A stretch of 64,000 nucleotides of DNA from Roridomyces roridus. Lineage: Eukaryota > Basidiomycota > Agaricomycetes > Agaricales > Mycenaceae. The notes under the pieces were generated by a model, which was given only the letters and a program-made list of their open reading frames with translations, did not search any database and was not told where the DNA came from. The stretch is from assembly GCA_029378245.1 (NCBI GenBank), contig JARKIF010000006.1, positions 1,674,001 through 1,738,000 of the forward strand, written 5' to 3'. Each line of letters starts with the position of its first letter. The stretch's first letter is position 1. A program made the translations under genes and the position numbers. This document shows positions 47,309-59,843 of this stretch, in pieces.

Positions 47309-50300
47309 TCAACAACGTAGGGGGGGGGGCAACTGAACCGCGCCGTCACCCGATCCGCCTGTTGAAAAGAGTCAGGCCGCGTTGCAAACCGTCTCTATGC
47401 AAAGCAAACTCACAACTTGTCAGACCTCCACTTATGGTCAGGCCCGAACCATGAGCTGTGGATCCTGCAGGACACGTTGTGACACCGCACGCGGTGGCCG
47501 TACAAAACCCGGAGGTATCTTGATCCGTTCTGCAGCAGAGCGCCTAGGGGAATTGAGTCCGTAGCCAACGACAGTTGAACAAGGTACGCACCTCCTGCCC
47601 GATGAGACAGGACAGTTCTGGTAACGTAACACCTCCAATTGTGAGTGTGGGCCCTCCCGTGGCGTCGCCGATGTCGGACAGCCCCATGAGGATCTCCCCC
47701 GGTAGACAATTCCCATCGCATACGCCGTCGGAATCTGCCTTACCCCTCCACGCACAAGACTGAGGCGCGTCTCCCGCAGGCTGCGAAGAACCTTGAGACA
47801 AATTGATGGCGGACACAAAAAAAAGAAGGCGCACGCAGCAAATTGACACAAAATCATTGCCGATGCCACTGCAGGTTTGGAGGGTGTTTGGATTGTTCTC
47901 TAGCAATCCGATCACCTCTGTACCCGGCCCACAGAACTTGCCACAATCCGTGTACGTGCATTGATTACCTGTGACCTGGTCGGTTGAATTGTTGTCGGTG
48001 ACGTCTCCATACAGGGCTGCAAACTATTTAGCGAGGTCAGGCGCGGTGGGGTCAAATTCTCACCGGACAAGGCAGTCAACGCAGTATCATCCTTGTTCAT
48101 GTCAGGAGCCGTTCCAAAGAATCGATGAACCTGCTCACCTGGTCAACAGACCAAATCATCGTGCCGATGAGACAGATCGAATTCGCGTATTGTAACTTCA
48201 TGGCCAACGTCTGCTGGTCGTCGTACGAGACCCAGTCGACGCTAAGACCACACAATCAGTACTTGAAACCTTCAAGAAGCAGCGGAAAACGCAACTCGTT
48301 ATAAACCAAATACTTGACGGCCGCCTCTTCGTCGAATACGAGCGCGTTAGTCCCCACGGATGAAATGATATCCTCAATCTCGGTGAACATGAGGGTGCCG
48401 GGGTTGGCCGAACAGGGGCCGGCGGGTGCCGCCCCGGCGAACGGACAGCCGGGAGTTGTACATTGGTCAGAGACAAGTTCGAATGAACGGCCGTAGAAGC
48501 CGATACCCATGACCATCTTGGCTGCGTCGATCCCAACATTGGCATACAGTTGGAATGCACTCTGAGAAATAAAGGAATCAGCCGAGGTGACATTGTGTGG
48601 ACTGGGGAGGGAGAGAGAAAATAATCACCATGATCTCGGTCAAGTTGGTGTGAGCTAGGACGATAGAGCCGATATAATCTGCGGGAGAATCCCAGACACC
48701 CTTTAAAACCAAAGTTAACTCGGCACAGATAGAGATAGAGATGAAGACTGACATGCAAATCATACGTCATGACGTTGACCCAGTCGGCGGCGCCGTCCGC
48801 CAACATACCAGGGAGATCATAATTCTGCAGGTACCAATAGCTGGTCGGCGCGGTGAAGGACTGTTACTCGTAAGTATTGAATGCATAGTCCGACGATCGG
48901 AGAGTTACCAGCTCATAATCAAATGGAATGAATGCGGCTTTGACGGCCTCTGGAAGATGGTCGTAAATGAAGAGACGGAAATCAGGATGGTATGCTTACT
49001 GATGAAAGTCACGTAGTTCTCCTTATCACCCTTGGCACCACCACGATCCCTAGTAGCGGGAATTAGATAAGAACGAGCGAATGGATAAAACGAGCGTACT
49101 CTGCCACAGGATATTCCCAGCTGAACAAAGTCGGTCAGAGAAAATTCGCGAGTTAGAAAGGAAACGCACTCGATGTCGATACCATCAAACCCATATGCAT
49201 TCATGACGCCGAGAACGCTCTTAATGAACACGTTGGTATTGGCCTCACTGGCGACCAGAGCGCTGAAAATCCCCGCCGTTGGCTGTGGTCATTCTATGTC
49301 AACGGCACAGAAAATTAGGGGGAAGGGAACCACGGACCGGATTGTTGAAAGTCCAACCGCCGATAGAGAGAAACACCTTCAATGACGGGTTCTGCGACTT
49401 GAGAGCCGTCGTTTCGGTCCAAAGCTTCGAGTCGCCGGCGGTCATCTCGACGACCTCGAACGCGCTGGAGATGTAGGCGAAAGCAAAGTTGACTGCAAAA
49501 CGGTGAGTGAATGAATTAATTCGAGATAAACGCCGGCGGCGCGTACCATGAGTTAGAGACGCGACGTTGATGTTACTCGGAGACCACGCATCACAGCTGC
49601 GAGCGGCCGCCCAGCCTTCGTAGTATCCGATACGCTTGGTAAGTGCCGTCTGCGCATCAGAGCCACACCGGCCGGGGTTTGCTGGGCTACAGTTGCTCGT
49701 ACATCCTTCTCCACAGAAGTCCTCTGTTTCGAAAGGGTCAAAAACGCGCTGCAAATGCAAGCAAGCAGACTCACGAGTGGTTCCACAAAAGCCGAACTGT
49801 GAGCAGCAGACGTTGAGGGGACATTCTTCTTCGCCGGCGGGCGCGTTTGGTCCACACTAATTGCAGTTGGTAAAAGGCGGTTATGAGCATTTCAAACAGA
49901 ACCCACCTGAGCCTTTGCATCGCAATTGGACGAGCAAGGTCTAGTGGTGGTTTGTCAACAGGTTGCGGAAGGAAGAGAGGGACTCACCCGCCGGCGGCGA
50001 GCGCCGTGCAGAACGAATCACCGTATCTGCAATGGGAGATCAATGCGCTGTGGAAAATCGGAAACAATGAACGTGCCCGCAGTATCCGGTCTTGGAGTTG
50101 CAACACGCGCCGTTGGAGCAAGGCTGCAAAACGTGAGTCTCATAGAAAAATATTCCAAAGGACGAGGAGCGCACGATGGTCGAGGTACAAGAGCCGACAG
50201 GAAGCGTGGACTGAGCGAGTGCTGCACTTGCAGAATTTGTGGGTGAGGTGGTTGCGGCCAAGACAGGCTGCAGTAAAACTGTGGGCACAATTTCAGTGAA

Positions 50301-50373
50301 GAATTTGGAAGAAAGGACGAAACATACAGATCGCGGTAAGCGCAAGCGTAATGCTTCGCCAACTGGTCCCCAT
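47309..50373 (-). CDS. Secreted CBM18-GH18 chitinase, subgroup C (killer-toxin-like) style
   Basis: Secreted endochitinase in many exons. The signal peptide MGTSWRSITLALTAIFLLQPVLA is joined across intron 1. Two hevein-like chitin-binding modules follow: PCSNGACCNSKTGYCGYGDSFC, and CPLNVCCSQFGFCG with EDFCGEGCTSNC. The GH18 barrel starts KRIGYYEGWAAAR and has SIGGW (KVFLSIGGWTF) and the catalytic DGIDIDWEYP, whose third Asp codon is completed only by splicing. DYQ-like VMTYDLHGVWDS, MGIGFYGRSF and GTMIWSVDQ follow. The C-terminal part is Cys-rich (SCAWRGKADSDGVCDGNCLPGE, ALCCRTDQDTSGFC). One intron appears to use a GC donor. Near the 3' end is a run of ten G (47,320-47,329). It diverges from the LysM gene. 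Confidence 0.85.
47320..47329. repeat. Run of ten G near the chitinase 3' end
   Basis: On the coding strand this is a poly-C run read as Pro codons a few residues before the stop. A one-base length change would alter the last residues and the stop position, so both real variation and sequencing error are plausible here. Confidence 0.8.
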
Positions 50374-51283
50374 CTTGCAAAGTCAAAGAAAGCGGGGAGA
50401 CAAAAGGAGTGTATAGATGGCTGTTACTGCTGGATGATCTTCTTATGGTCGCGCGCGCCAACTGCAAGGCCGATACCCATTGAATACGGAGGTAAATGAC
50501 TGATTGGCGAAGCGTGAATCTCAACTGAATGCGAACCTGGTTCGCCGTGGAGACGGCGCGAGCCGCGCAACGACGGGGTGATATCACAGATAGGCACCCT
50601 CGCGTTGAGTAAAAGTATTCAGTAGATGCCAGATTCAGACTCGGTTTCACACCGGACATACTTCCGTGGCCAATCCGTCGCCGCCCAGCATTGAGTTTGG
50701 GCGTGATCCACCCAGCCGTCCATTCTTCACGAACTCTACGGCATGCGGGAGAATCCCCGCGTCCGACGGGATGCAGTGTTGCTGGAATGTAGCTACCGCG
50801 ACGGTGTGAGTACTGACAGATTGGCGCCAGACATGAATACAGTCCGTTGCGCGCAGCGGCAGACTTGATTCGAGGAATCACGCAGGTCGAGAGCGAGTCT
50901 GCTGTGGAAAGGAGCCGAGTATCCAGAGGAGTGCATGGTTGAGGTGACACGAAATCGAGAGCTCGAAGGGCGTTGGGCTCGAATTGGCAAGTGAAAGTGG
51001 CTTCGGTCAAGGCTCGGCCCAGCCCGCGTGCCGTGATATCACTGATATGGATCATCATTAATCAATTTCCGGGCGATCCGAGTCGGACTTGCCACGAGTC
51101 TCCAGCGCCGACCGCATGATTGTCTGGTCTCCTGGACTTGAATGCCGTGAAACCATTCAGCTGACATTCAATCCGGCCCAACCCAGCTCGCTAACCCAAT
51201 TCTGTCGCGGGACCGAATCATCTTCTAAATACTCGAGAGCTTGATGCGTAAGTCTCTAAATTCCTTCTCTCGTTTATCACCCT
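50374..51283. other. Divergent promoter region between chitinase and LysM gene
   Basis: About 0.9 kb with no convincing coding exon. The divergent layout of a chitinase and a LysM protein suggests shared control, but no striking palindrome or repeat was seen. Confidence 0.45.
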
Positions 51284-54200
51284 ATGCGCTGGTGGTGGTC
51301 TTTGACTCTGGGCGGGCTGGGACTCGTGTCTGCTGGCCCCTCTAGCAACTTCAAGCAGAAACTCGCTGGGAAAGTAGCTACCCACAACCAGCTCTTCCAC
51401 GATGCACTCTTGCAGCAGTGAGTCCATTATGAGCTGCGACAGGACAAGTGGCTCAAATCTTCCTTTCTAGACTGGCAGATTCGCGGTCGTCGACACAGCC
51501 AGCGATGCCGGAACCGACGCTTGACAACCTTATTGCCGTCACCCCGACGACGAACGCAGTCGTCGCTGCGGCCGCTATCGGAATTCAACCTGTACACAAG
51601 TTCAACTCTTCCCAACAACCCTCCCCCGTCCTCGACTTGTGCTGCAGCGCTCACGGCGACTATCCAATGCAATTCCACCGTTTCTACAATGGGGTCAGTT
51701 CCTTCCATGTTATCTCGCAATTCGCTTATTCTTTCCGCAGGATAAGCGGTACCATTTTCGGAGATTCCGACCTGAACAATCTCTGCACGGCGACCTGCAC
51801 CAGCTCCCTGGCCAGCTACCGCGCCAACGTAGTCACCGCTTGCAAAGGATATTCAATGATTCTAGATCCATCGACCAACGTCTCGTACGCTTTCATTTCT
51901 CCGCGTTTTGTGTCCGGGCTGACTGCTTTGATTCAGATACGCTCCGACACTGGCCGTGGACTATGTTTTAGGCCCTTACACAATCCAATGTCTCAAGGAC
52001 TCCACATCCGGGAGCTATTGCCTGGACGTCCTCAAAGGCTTCAACGCCTCCGCCGGCATCTCATCCCTTCCCATGGCCGAACTCTGCTCGAACTGCGTCT
52101 TTGGCACCATGAACGTCACCCTTCTCAGTCCTGTGTTATATTCTATGGCGACCGAGAATCTTTACGACGTTTCGGCTGCGACATGCGGCCTTCCAAAGTT
52201 TAATCCCTCGTTAATCACTTCTCCCATTGTTTCTCCCGGTACGCCCTCGGGATCCAACTCAACGTCGACCGTCTCGGCCCAGTGTGCGATGCTGGGACGG
52301 AATGTGACTGTCAGTACGGCAAGCACATGCGCAGCCGTAGCTAAGCAATTTTCTGTCTCGCTCTACGATGTTTCCTCGTGCGTCATTTTCCTCAGAAACC
52401 GCTCTCGTTAACACTTGCTTCTAGATCCAACTCCCTCCCACAAACAACGTGCAACGTCCCGGCAGGGTCTCCCCTCTGCTTGCCCCAAGCATGTACCACA
52501 TACACAGTCGCGACAAACGACACCTGCGCCAGCATCGCCGCAGCCGCGAACATCACCACCGTCCAACTGGGACTATACAACGTCAACTTTGGATCGGCGT
52601 GTCAATATCTACCCCAGTTGGTCGGGAACCTCGTCTGCGTGAGTCCGCACGGTGGATTCCCCTCTGTGGCTGCGTCTAGCGCAGCGATTGCGCCTTCGGG
52701 TACCGCAACCATGTTGGCTCCCGTGCCGACTCCTACAGCTGTCGGGTCGACAGCTGCCTGTGGGGAATGGGCTATCGTTGTCGAGGGGGACTTTTGCAGT
52801 ACCTTTGCTCTCAGATATGCAACGACGGTCGCGGATTTGTTTATCATGAACCCCGGTGCGTCTTTTGCCTCGGCTTGTCAAGCAAACTGTTCATTGTCCT
52901 AGAAATCAATTCCACCTGCGGTAATCTCCTAGCTGGGTTCTACTACTGCGTTGAACCTTTCCCTCCCTTTTCTACGGTCACCACCACGGCGCTTCCCACT
53001 TCGGCAACAAACTTTACAAGCATATCGACATTTAGCTTTTCGCTCCCTGCCCCTACTCCTACTCTCGGGTTTGAAACCCTGACTCCCGTCGGTGTGCCCG
53101 CTCCGACGAATGTCGCTCCGGGTACGCGCACGGCGGCATGTGGTTACTATTACAACATCTCGGTGGGTGGCCCTTTTTCTTTCAAGCCAGTAACTTAGAC
53201 AATTCAGACGGGCGATACACTTGCGTCGATTGCAAACATCTCCGACCAGGCCGAGACAGACCTCATCACTTGGAATTCTGGTACGTACCTCATTCTCTTT
53301 GTTTTTGCCCTCGATCCACTCATCGATCCCTCTTCCCGCAGAACTATCAGCAGGCGTCCCCGCCGTGGGTCTAGCCGTTTGTGTCATATTCCCCACAGGA
53401 AACTACACACTCTTTCCCGCCGACCCACCCGAGAATGTTTCGCCCTTTGCCACAGCCGACTGCGCCGATTACTACACCACCGTGCCGAACGATTCGTGTA
53501 CCTCCATTGCGGCTGCACAGGACATCTCCATTGATCAGTTCCTTGCTTTGAATCCGGGGCTTACGTGCGCAGGCCTTCTTGCTGGAGTCGCGTATTGCGA
53601 TTTCCCCCTGACGCCGGTGCCTATTGGTCCCCCGTCGAACCTCGCCACCGGCTCACTCGCCAATTGCACAACATATTATACGGTAGGCGTCGTTTTCCTT
53701 CAAGTATTCGGCGGCTGATGGTCGTGTAGGTTGCCTCGGGTGACAACTGCAATGTCGTGGAGCAGAAGTTCGACACTGCCCTGGTCGACTTGCTCCGGTG
53801 GAACACGGCACTTACCGCGTCTTGTACCACAATCGGGTTGGGCGAAGCGTACTGCGTCGTTGGAGGAGGCAATCCGTGTCCCCAAGTGTATACCGTACGC
53901 TCTCCCTTTCACTATTTCTCATCTTGCAACTGATGAGAACTGCAGGTCGTACCGAACGATTCCTGTGGTGCCATCGAAACCAAGTTCAGTATCACGTTGA
54001 ACGATATCATCGCGTGGAACCCCTTCTTGACGTCGAGCTGCGCTATCCAAGTTGGTCAGAATCTCTGTGTGGCTGGACCTCCATCGACTGGTGCGCCACC
54101 GACTAGTGGGCCGCCTGCCAACATCGCATCTGGCTCTCTCAAGAATTGTACGACGTATTACACGGTGAGGATTTTTTCATCCATCAAGCCGAGGTGATTT

Positions 54201-55045
54201 ACGCGCTTTGAAGATCGCGTCTGGAGACACTTGCACAGCAGTAGACCAGAAATTCGATATCGCGCTTAGGGATCTGTTGGAGTGGAACACTGCCCTCACC
54301 TCGGGTTGCACCACTATCCAACTGGGAAGCGCCTACTGTGTTGCCGGCGGCGGAGACGTGTGCAGTAAAGTCTACACCGTGAGTTCATCTCTCCACTCTT
54401 TCCGGGTATTTAAAGCGTCCACAGATAGCATCGGGCGATTCGTGCGGGTCCATCGAGACCAAGTTCGGCATCACGATCAACGACATCACCGCCTGGAATC
54501 CCTGGCTCACGTCGACTTGTGCCATTCAAATCGGTCAAAACCTCTGTGTTTCGGGGGCACCGGCGACGTCGACACCACCGGCGAGTGGGCCGCCTGCGAA
54601 TATCGCGACTGGGACTCTCAAGAATTGTACCACTTACTACACGGTGAGAATTACGAATCCGAACCCAGACAAATCCTCACTTGATATACGTACACCAGAT
54701 TGCCTCTGGAGACACTTGCACAGCAGTGGATACTAAATTCGATATCGCACTCAGAGATCTGTTGGAATGGAACACCGCCCTGACCGCAGCTTGCACGACC
54801 ATCCAGCTCGGAACCGCCTACTGTGTTGCCGGGGGCGGAGGCACCTGCAGTAAAATCTACACCGTAAGCTGACCTTCTTCTTCTCTTCGACCACATCTCA
54901 TGCATTGCAGGTTGTGCCCAACGACTCTTGCGGTGCCATCGAGACGAAATTCGGCATCACTATGGCTCAAATGCTGCAATGGAACCCCTTCCTAACTTCG
55001 ACCTGTGCGATTCAAGTCGGGCAGAATCTGTGTGTCGCCGGTTGA
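51284..55045 (+). CDS. Secreted protein with about ten LysM domains
   Basis: Chitin- or chitooligosaccharide-binding secreted protein. The signal peptide is MRWWWSLTLGGLGLVSA. A Cys-rich N-terminal domain follows (STCAAALTATIQCNSTV, LCTATCTSSLASYRANVV, IQCLKDSTSGSYCLDVLKGF, ELCSNCVFGTMNVTL) and then about ten LysM modules. Examples are TYTVATNDTCASIAAAANIT, DYYTTVPNDSCTSIAAAQDI, TYYTIASGDTCTAVDQKF and VYTVVPNDSCGAIETKF, each ending in a GxxYCV/NLCV strand. Introns recur at the same place, just after the YYT/VYT that opens each module. The last six modules form three closely similar pairs. The start at 51,284 was chosen for the signal peptide. It diverges from a CBM18-GH18 chitinase; in Trichoderma a LysM gene (TAL6) likewise neighbours a subgroup C chitinase. 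Confidence 0.85.
53640..55045 (+). repeat. Tandem duplication of a two-LysM exon pair (three units)
   Basis: Three consecutive units of about 480 bp (about 53,640-54,120, 54,130-54,610 and 54,620-55,045) each encode NCTTYYT-intron-(A/I)ASGD-x-C, then DLLxWNTALT, YCV, then (V/I)YT-intron-(VVPN/IASG)DSCG, then WNPFLTS or WNPWLTS and QNLCV. Units share intron positions and the linker GPPANIA-G-LKNC. The second and third are the closest in sequence. Confidence 0.8.
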
Positions 55046-55133
55046 ACGTACATTTTTCACATAAATACGGGTAGTTGGGCTATATTTCGTACAAACCTAA
55101 TTGAATCGCTTTGATTTCCATCGCCTGAAAATT

Positions 55134-57097
55134 TCAGAAATTCCAAAATGACCGGGATGAAAGCAAACTGCTACGCACCAACTGCTTGGAAAAGAAGCGA
55201 GAGAAGGAAAAGTTCCCCGCGGCAAACCACAGCTGTGGCCGTCAGTTCATGCAGTTCCTTGTTCCTGTGGAACTTACCCCGGGATACCCAGAAGCACGAT
55301 AACACCCTAGTAGTTCGCCCTCGTCGTCAACTCCCCAAACCGGACTCGTCTGGTCAATCACTTGGTCGCCAAAAAGTGGCCGCATATTGTCCCGGATGTT
55401 CTCGTACGACGTAGCGTAAATGACCACGTCTGCCGGGAGAGACGACCCGTCGGTGAAGACGAGGCTGTCTTGAGTGAAGCTCGCGGGTTCAACACCTTGC
55501 TTGATGAGTACTTTGCTTTCCCGAACGAGTTTCGCACAGCCGACGTCGAGCCCTGTGGACTTGAGTTGAAAAAGGTTAATAGAACCGAAAGGCTGACAGA
55601 ATCCTGCAGAGTATCCAGCCAACAGTCACCAAATCAGTTTTACCGACGTACCTCCAAATCGCTCCCTGGACAACACATAAAATCCGCCACCATCCGGCCC
55701 CATAGTCAGTTTCATTCCAGCCTCCCTCAGTCCTCTATGCGTCTCCCTTTCCGCCTCCCACGCCGCCTCCTCCTGCAAAGCAAGCATCCGCTTCCTCAAC
55801 AGGTACGGCGTCGCCTCTCCCTTGAAATCCGAAACCTCAATTGGCACACCCTCAGGCCTGGTGCGCTCCGTCCCCCGTCTGACAGTCTGCGCGCTAATAA
55901 CACATGTCGACGAGCGCTGCACCATCGTCACGCTCTGAGCACAATGCACGACGAGGTCCTGACAGATATCCGCCGCGCTGTTGCCCGCACCGACTACGAT
56001 GACGCGTTGGCCTGAATATGGCGCTCCGCCGGGATAGTTGGCAGCATGGAGGGTGCGACCTGTGAAGAGCTCGGGGTTGTGCACGGTGGGATAATCTGGG
56101 GCACCGAGGACGCCGGCTGCGATGACGATGTGTGCGGGGTGGATGGTGACGGGTTTGCCTTCGCGACTGATCACGACGGTCCATCGTTTGGAGACGTTGT
56201 CGTAGCTCGGCTTTGGGAGGGGATACGACGAGGTCCAGACAACGAGGTCGGCGGATTCTGCGTATTGCTGCAGCCATTGACCGACCCTGTCTTTGGCGGC
56301 GAATATAGGCCAGTTTGAAGGGTATTGCTGATATAACACTGTGGCACATGGTCGGTCGAGGGAAGATGGATGGATCGACAACGCACTCTCGGTAAATTTT
56401 CTGACAGTGTGCAAGGTGAGTGTGGGGTATCGCTGACGCCAATTGTCCCCAATCTGCGCGTTCTTCTCGACAATCAGGGTCGGGATGTCCATCTGCTTGA
56501 ACCGTGCAGCCACGTTCAGACCCGTCTGTCCGCCACCGACTTGGTTGCACGTTAAAACACAGGCTTACGATTGAAAGGAAACTTACCGATAAGTACGTAG
56601 GGATCGCGCTCAATTCTCTCCCGCCTCTCGCGCGCGACGTCCTCCCACGCCAGCGTATGCCCGCCGTAGATTCCCTCTTCAGGCCCAGCCTCTTCATGTC
56701 CCCGTATATCTCTGAGCATCATAAACACAGACATCGCGCGCCACTCGCCCATCGAGTCCGCAATCAACGAAAAATAACCCTGCCCGGGACCCACAGCAGT
56801 CTCGAAAATAAAACCAGAAGTCACCGTCTTTGCACCCTCGCTGGACTCGGGACTCAAGTATGCGCGCATGTCCAATTCGACGCCGGTAATCGCAGCAGCA
56901 GAGAGATGGGTGTCCAAGTAGGAGGTGATATTAGCATGCCCAGCAAGTGTGCGGTTGGACCAGGTGAAGACGAGGATGTCGCGGAGGAATCCATCCGAGT
57001 GGAAGCAAGAGACAGTTTGGGGGAGGTCGAGAGCGACGAGGGAGGCTGCGAAGCGTTGTAGCCAGGCAGAGGCGACATTGACGTGGTCGACGGGCAT
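55134..57097 (-). CDS. NTF2-like domain fused to a flavin-containing monooxygenase (YUCCA-like)
   Basis: Predicted FAD/NADPH monooxygenase of about 590 residues, in four exons. Residues 1-180 form an NTF2/SnoaL-like domain (WLQRFAASLVALDLPQTVSCF, then GYFSLIADSMGEWRAMSVFMML). The FAD motif IVGGGQTGLNVAARF is completed across intron 1, and the NADPH motif is VIVVGAGNSAADICQDL. FxGxxxHAANYPGG precedes it, as in the FMO signature. ADVVIYATSYENI and LWFAAGNFSFSRFFSKQL mark the C-terminal half. This layout is common in Agaricomycete flavoproteins and resembles plant YUCCA enzymes; the substrate is unknown. The start was set by the first Met of the N-terminal domain. The gene converges with the LysM gene, about 90 bp apart. 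Confidence 0.87.
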
Positions 57098-57418
57098 TTC
57101 GGCAAGGAGATGGGGGCATGAGGAGAGCTCAAGAACGTATTTATGCGACAGTCATTGATAAGCGGTCTCGGATCAACAGGCCTCGTGGCTGGGTACGGCA
57201 TCCTCGCGGCAAAAGCTTTTCAACAAATATCTGGTGCGATCTAGTGCGAGTGTGAAGATTCTGTGTTCGATTATGGCTCCTGAGTCTGTAACGGTTCATT
57301 CTTTATTTCTTACAGAATCTCTCCGACTCAGTAGGAAATTTAAATCGCATCCAGAACGGTTATTTCTCGGTAAATCGTACAGTTACGCCACCCCGTGTGT
57401 CGAGAACAACCCAGCTCC

Positions 57419-59843
57419 TCACCACAGCGAGAGCCTTGGTTGAGACAAAGGAATACGACCACTCCACATGGTCGTTATCTCCTCCAGTGACCGCCCTAGC
57501 GATTTTTCCAACACGATCTCCTGGATATCTCCATCATTAAACCACCTTCGCCGACTCGCGCTGTTCAGATACGCGAAAGCGATTTTCGAGTTCCAATACG
57601 ACGAATTCTCCACCAGCGAAAGTTGTTGCACGATAATTCGGAACGACGAAATCGGCGGTTTCGTGTCCAGACCACCTTTGCAGCAGAGTAGAAGTTGCAA
57701 AAAGTCCATGACTGCCGAGTGCAGATACTCGACGTCCTTATGCGGGAGATGATCCAGAGCGCGGTAGATCCAGCCGGTGTCTGCTATATGGAGCGACTCT
57801 TCCCAGCGGGTGTTGAGATATCGGGGTATGAGTGTCAGTGCCGCGTGGACGGTCTCTGCCGCTTTAGTATTCCCATCCCAACATGAAAGAAGTCTGCTGC
57901 AAAAGTCAAACAGCCATTCAGCACCAGACTGGTTCTTGATGAGTTCCACCCGCTGTTCAACGGCCGATTGAACCACCCGCACAACTATTTTCACAACTGT
58001 GGTCACGGTATCAAGTTCGATACTCTGGTTTGCGATTCTGCGGGTCAGATTCTTGAAAATTTGGACAATGAGAAATCCTTGGAAAGCGCTGGGAAAACAG
58101 TGAGCGACCATCCAGTTTTCAACTCAAAGCTTACCTCTTATCCACCCTAATCACGTCTTCTACCGCCGGAATAGTCTCCGAGACAAAGACGTGAATGCAA
58201 AACAGATAATCCGGAAACAGCGAAATGTGGAGGTCCTGCCCTTCCACATTCAACCGTGCCAAGAATGTCTCCAACCCAGACTGGTCGTCGAGCGATGGAA
58301 GCACATGCAGCGCCCACCTCGTCGCCGCAACATCCCCAGAACTCAAAATCGGCCTAGCCCTCGGAAACCCCGACATCATCTCCAGTACGGTCATCAACTC
58401 GGGACTGCCTGAGATGTTCCAAGACGGATTAATCCTCGCCCAGCCTTCGGATTTTTCGAGTCCCGGATCGATTACCCGCAGCGTGCAGTAGGCTTGACCG
58501 AAGTGAACCGCGGAGCGAGTCATCCCGGAACGGACTCGGTAGAGCATGAGGCTCCCGTCCGTGTCCACATAATAGTAGAGACAGTGCAGAAAACTGTCTC
58601 GTAGTCGACCCATGAGGAAGGGCAGATTGGTGACAGTCGCTGGCCATTGAAGACCCACAGCAGTCTCTGCGCAGACCGAGAGGATCTGTGGATCGGAGGA
58701 GGTTTCGAGCATCCAGGATACAGCTGCCACCTCGGGGGAAACCGGGGGAAATTCGCCAGGTAGGATGAATGCCTGCGAGTTGTGTGGCTGTTTTGAGTAC
58801 AGGGGAATGAGTTCGGGAGTCCGTTTCGGCCAGAGAGGCTTGATAAAACCCCAAATGAACTGTACTGGAACAGCCGCTCTGAAATTCGCAAAGAGCTGTG
58901 GCAGCACTGGAGCCAGCGGGCTCCAAAATGGCGAGTCGGGTGATATCCCGGCGGATATCATAAAACTCACGTACGCCAGCACCCCGAGGCCCGTAAATCC
59001 TACGACGATCACCGCCAGCGCAACGTGCACCGTCCACAAATACACCGATAGCGCCACACCAAAAACCAGAAGCGCAAATTGTAGCATGAGAGGAAAGAGG
59101 TGCATCACAGCGTCGAATTTCCATCGACGGAGCCCATCGAATTTACGCTGCCGTTCGAGGCCGCGGGCTTCGATTGTCCCTTTCTCGCCAGCGGAGGAGT
59201 AGTACATGAGCCATTGCTTGCCGAGCACCGCGAGGAGAGCGGCGAGGAGGGTCGCGCTGAGGCTCACGTAGAGTAGGCATTGAGACGCCAGAACCGCTAT
59301 AGGCACGGTGGTGGAAATTGAATTCAGCGGTGCTCCTCCGACCGGTCCTTGAATTTGCGGTTGAATTTGAATGATAAACGCCGAAGTAACCGCAGAGAAA
59401 AGACCAGCCTGGCCATCGGTGATCTTCAAGCAATGCCAAACTCGAGGTAGTGGACTCACGAAAATCAAACTGGTATCCAGATCGGTGCTATACTTTTGCT
59501 GGTACTCCTTGTCGTATTCATCCGAAACGCTCTTGTACGCGTTCCAAAACCCCGTCTTGTTATCCACGACAGGTTTCTTCGGTTTGAGTTCTTCGATGGC
59601 TGCCTGCAAGCTTGACGCGCCCCCAGTTGAGAGAAAGAACACTCTGACCACCCAAATTTAAACGCACCTGCTCATCTGGGTCTGGTTCTCCTTGATCAGT
59701 TCCGCGAAACACCCTCGGAGCGCGGCAACGAGCCCATCCCGACTCTCGTCCCAGTGGGCATGCGCCTCCGATGCGTCGTGTTCCAGTGTCGGGTCGTCGA
59801 TGCTGATCGATGACGCCCTGAGAGACGGGAGATGAACGTCCAT
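57419..59843 (-). CDS. DUF6535 membrane protein, copy 2 (intact and CpG-rich)
   Basis: Paralogue of the 31.7-34.8 kb gene with the same exon plan: first exon MDVHLPSLRASSISI to NQTQMS, then SLQAAIEELKPKKP, YQQKYSTDLDTSLIF, intron, AGLFSAVTSAFIIQIQP, LLAALLAVLGKQWLMYYSS, RGLERQRKFDGLRRW, and further membrane segments. The final exon starts FQGFLIVQIFKNL. No frameshift is seen. The protein ends at SQPRLSLW, roughly 200 residues earlier than copy 1, and the two sequences stop matching just before that. The CpG frequency is high throughout. The function of the family is unknown; its membrane segments place it in a membrane. Confidence 0.85.

Noticed and set aside
49160..49180. Loss of a catalytic Asp in the chitinase (DGIDIE)
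   Set aside because: The Asp codon is restored when the adjacent intron is spliced, so the active site is canonical.
50018..51058. Minus-strand frame of 346 codons upstream of and overlapping the chitinase start
   Set aside because: It is out of frame with the chitin-binding module and lacks a Cys pattern or any domain; the signal peptide plus hevein-like frame is preferred.
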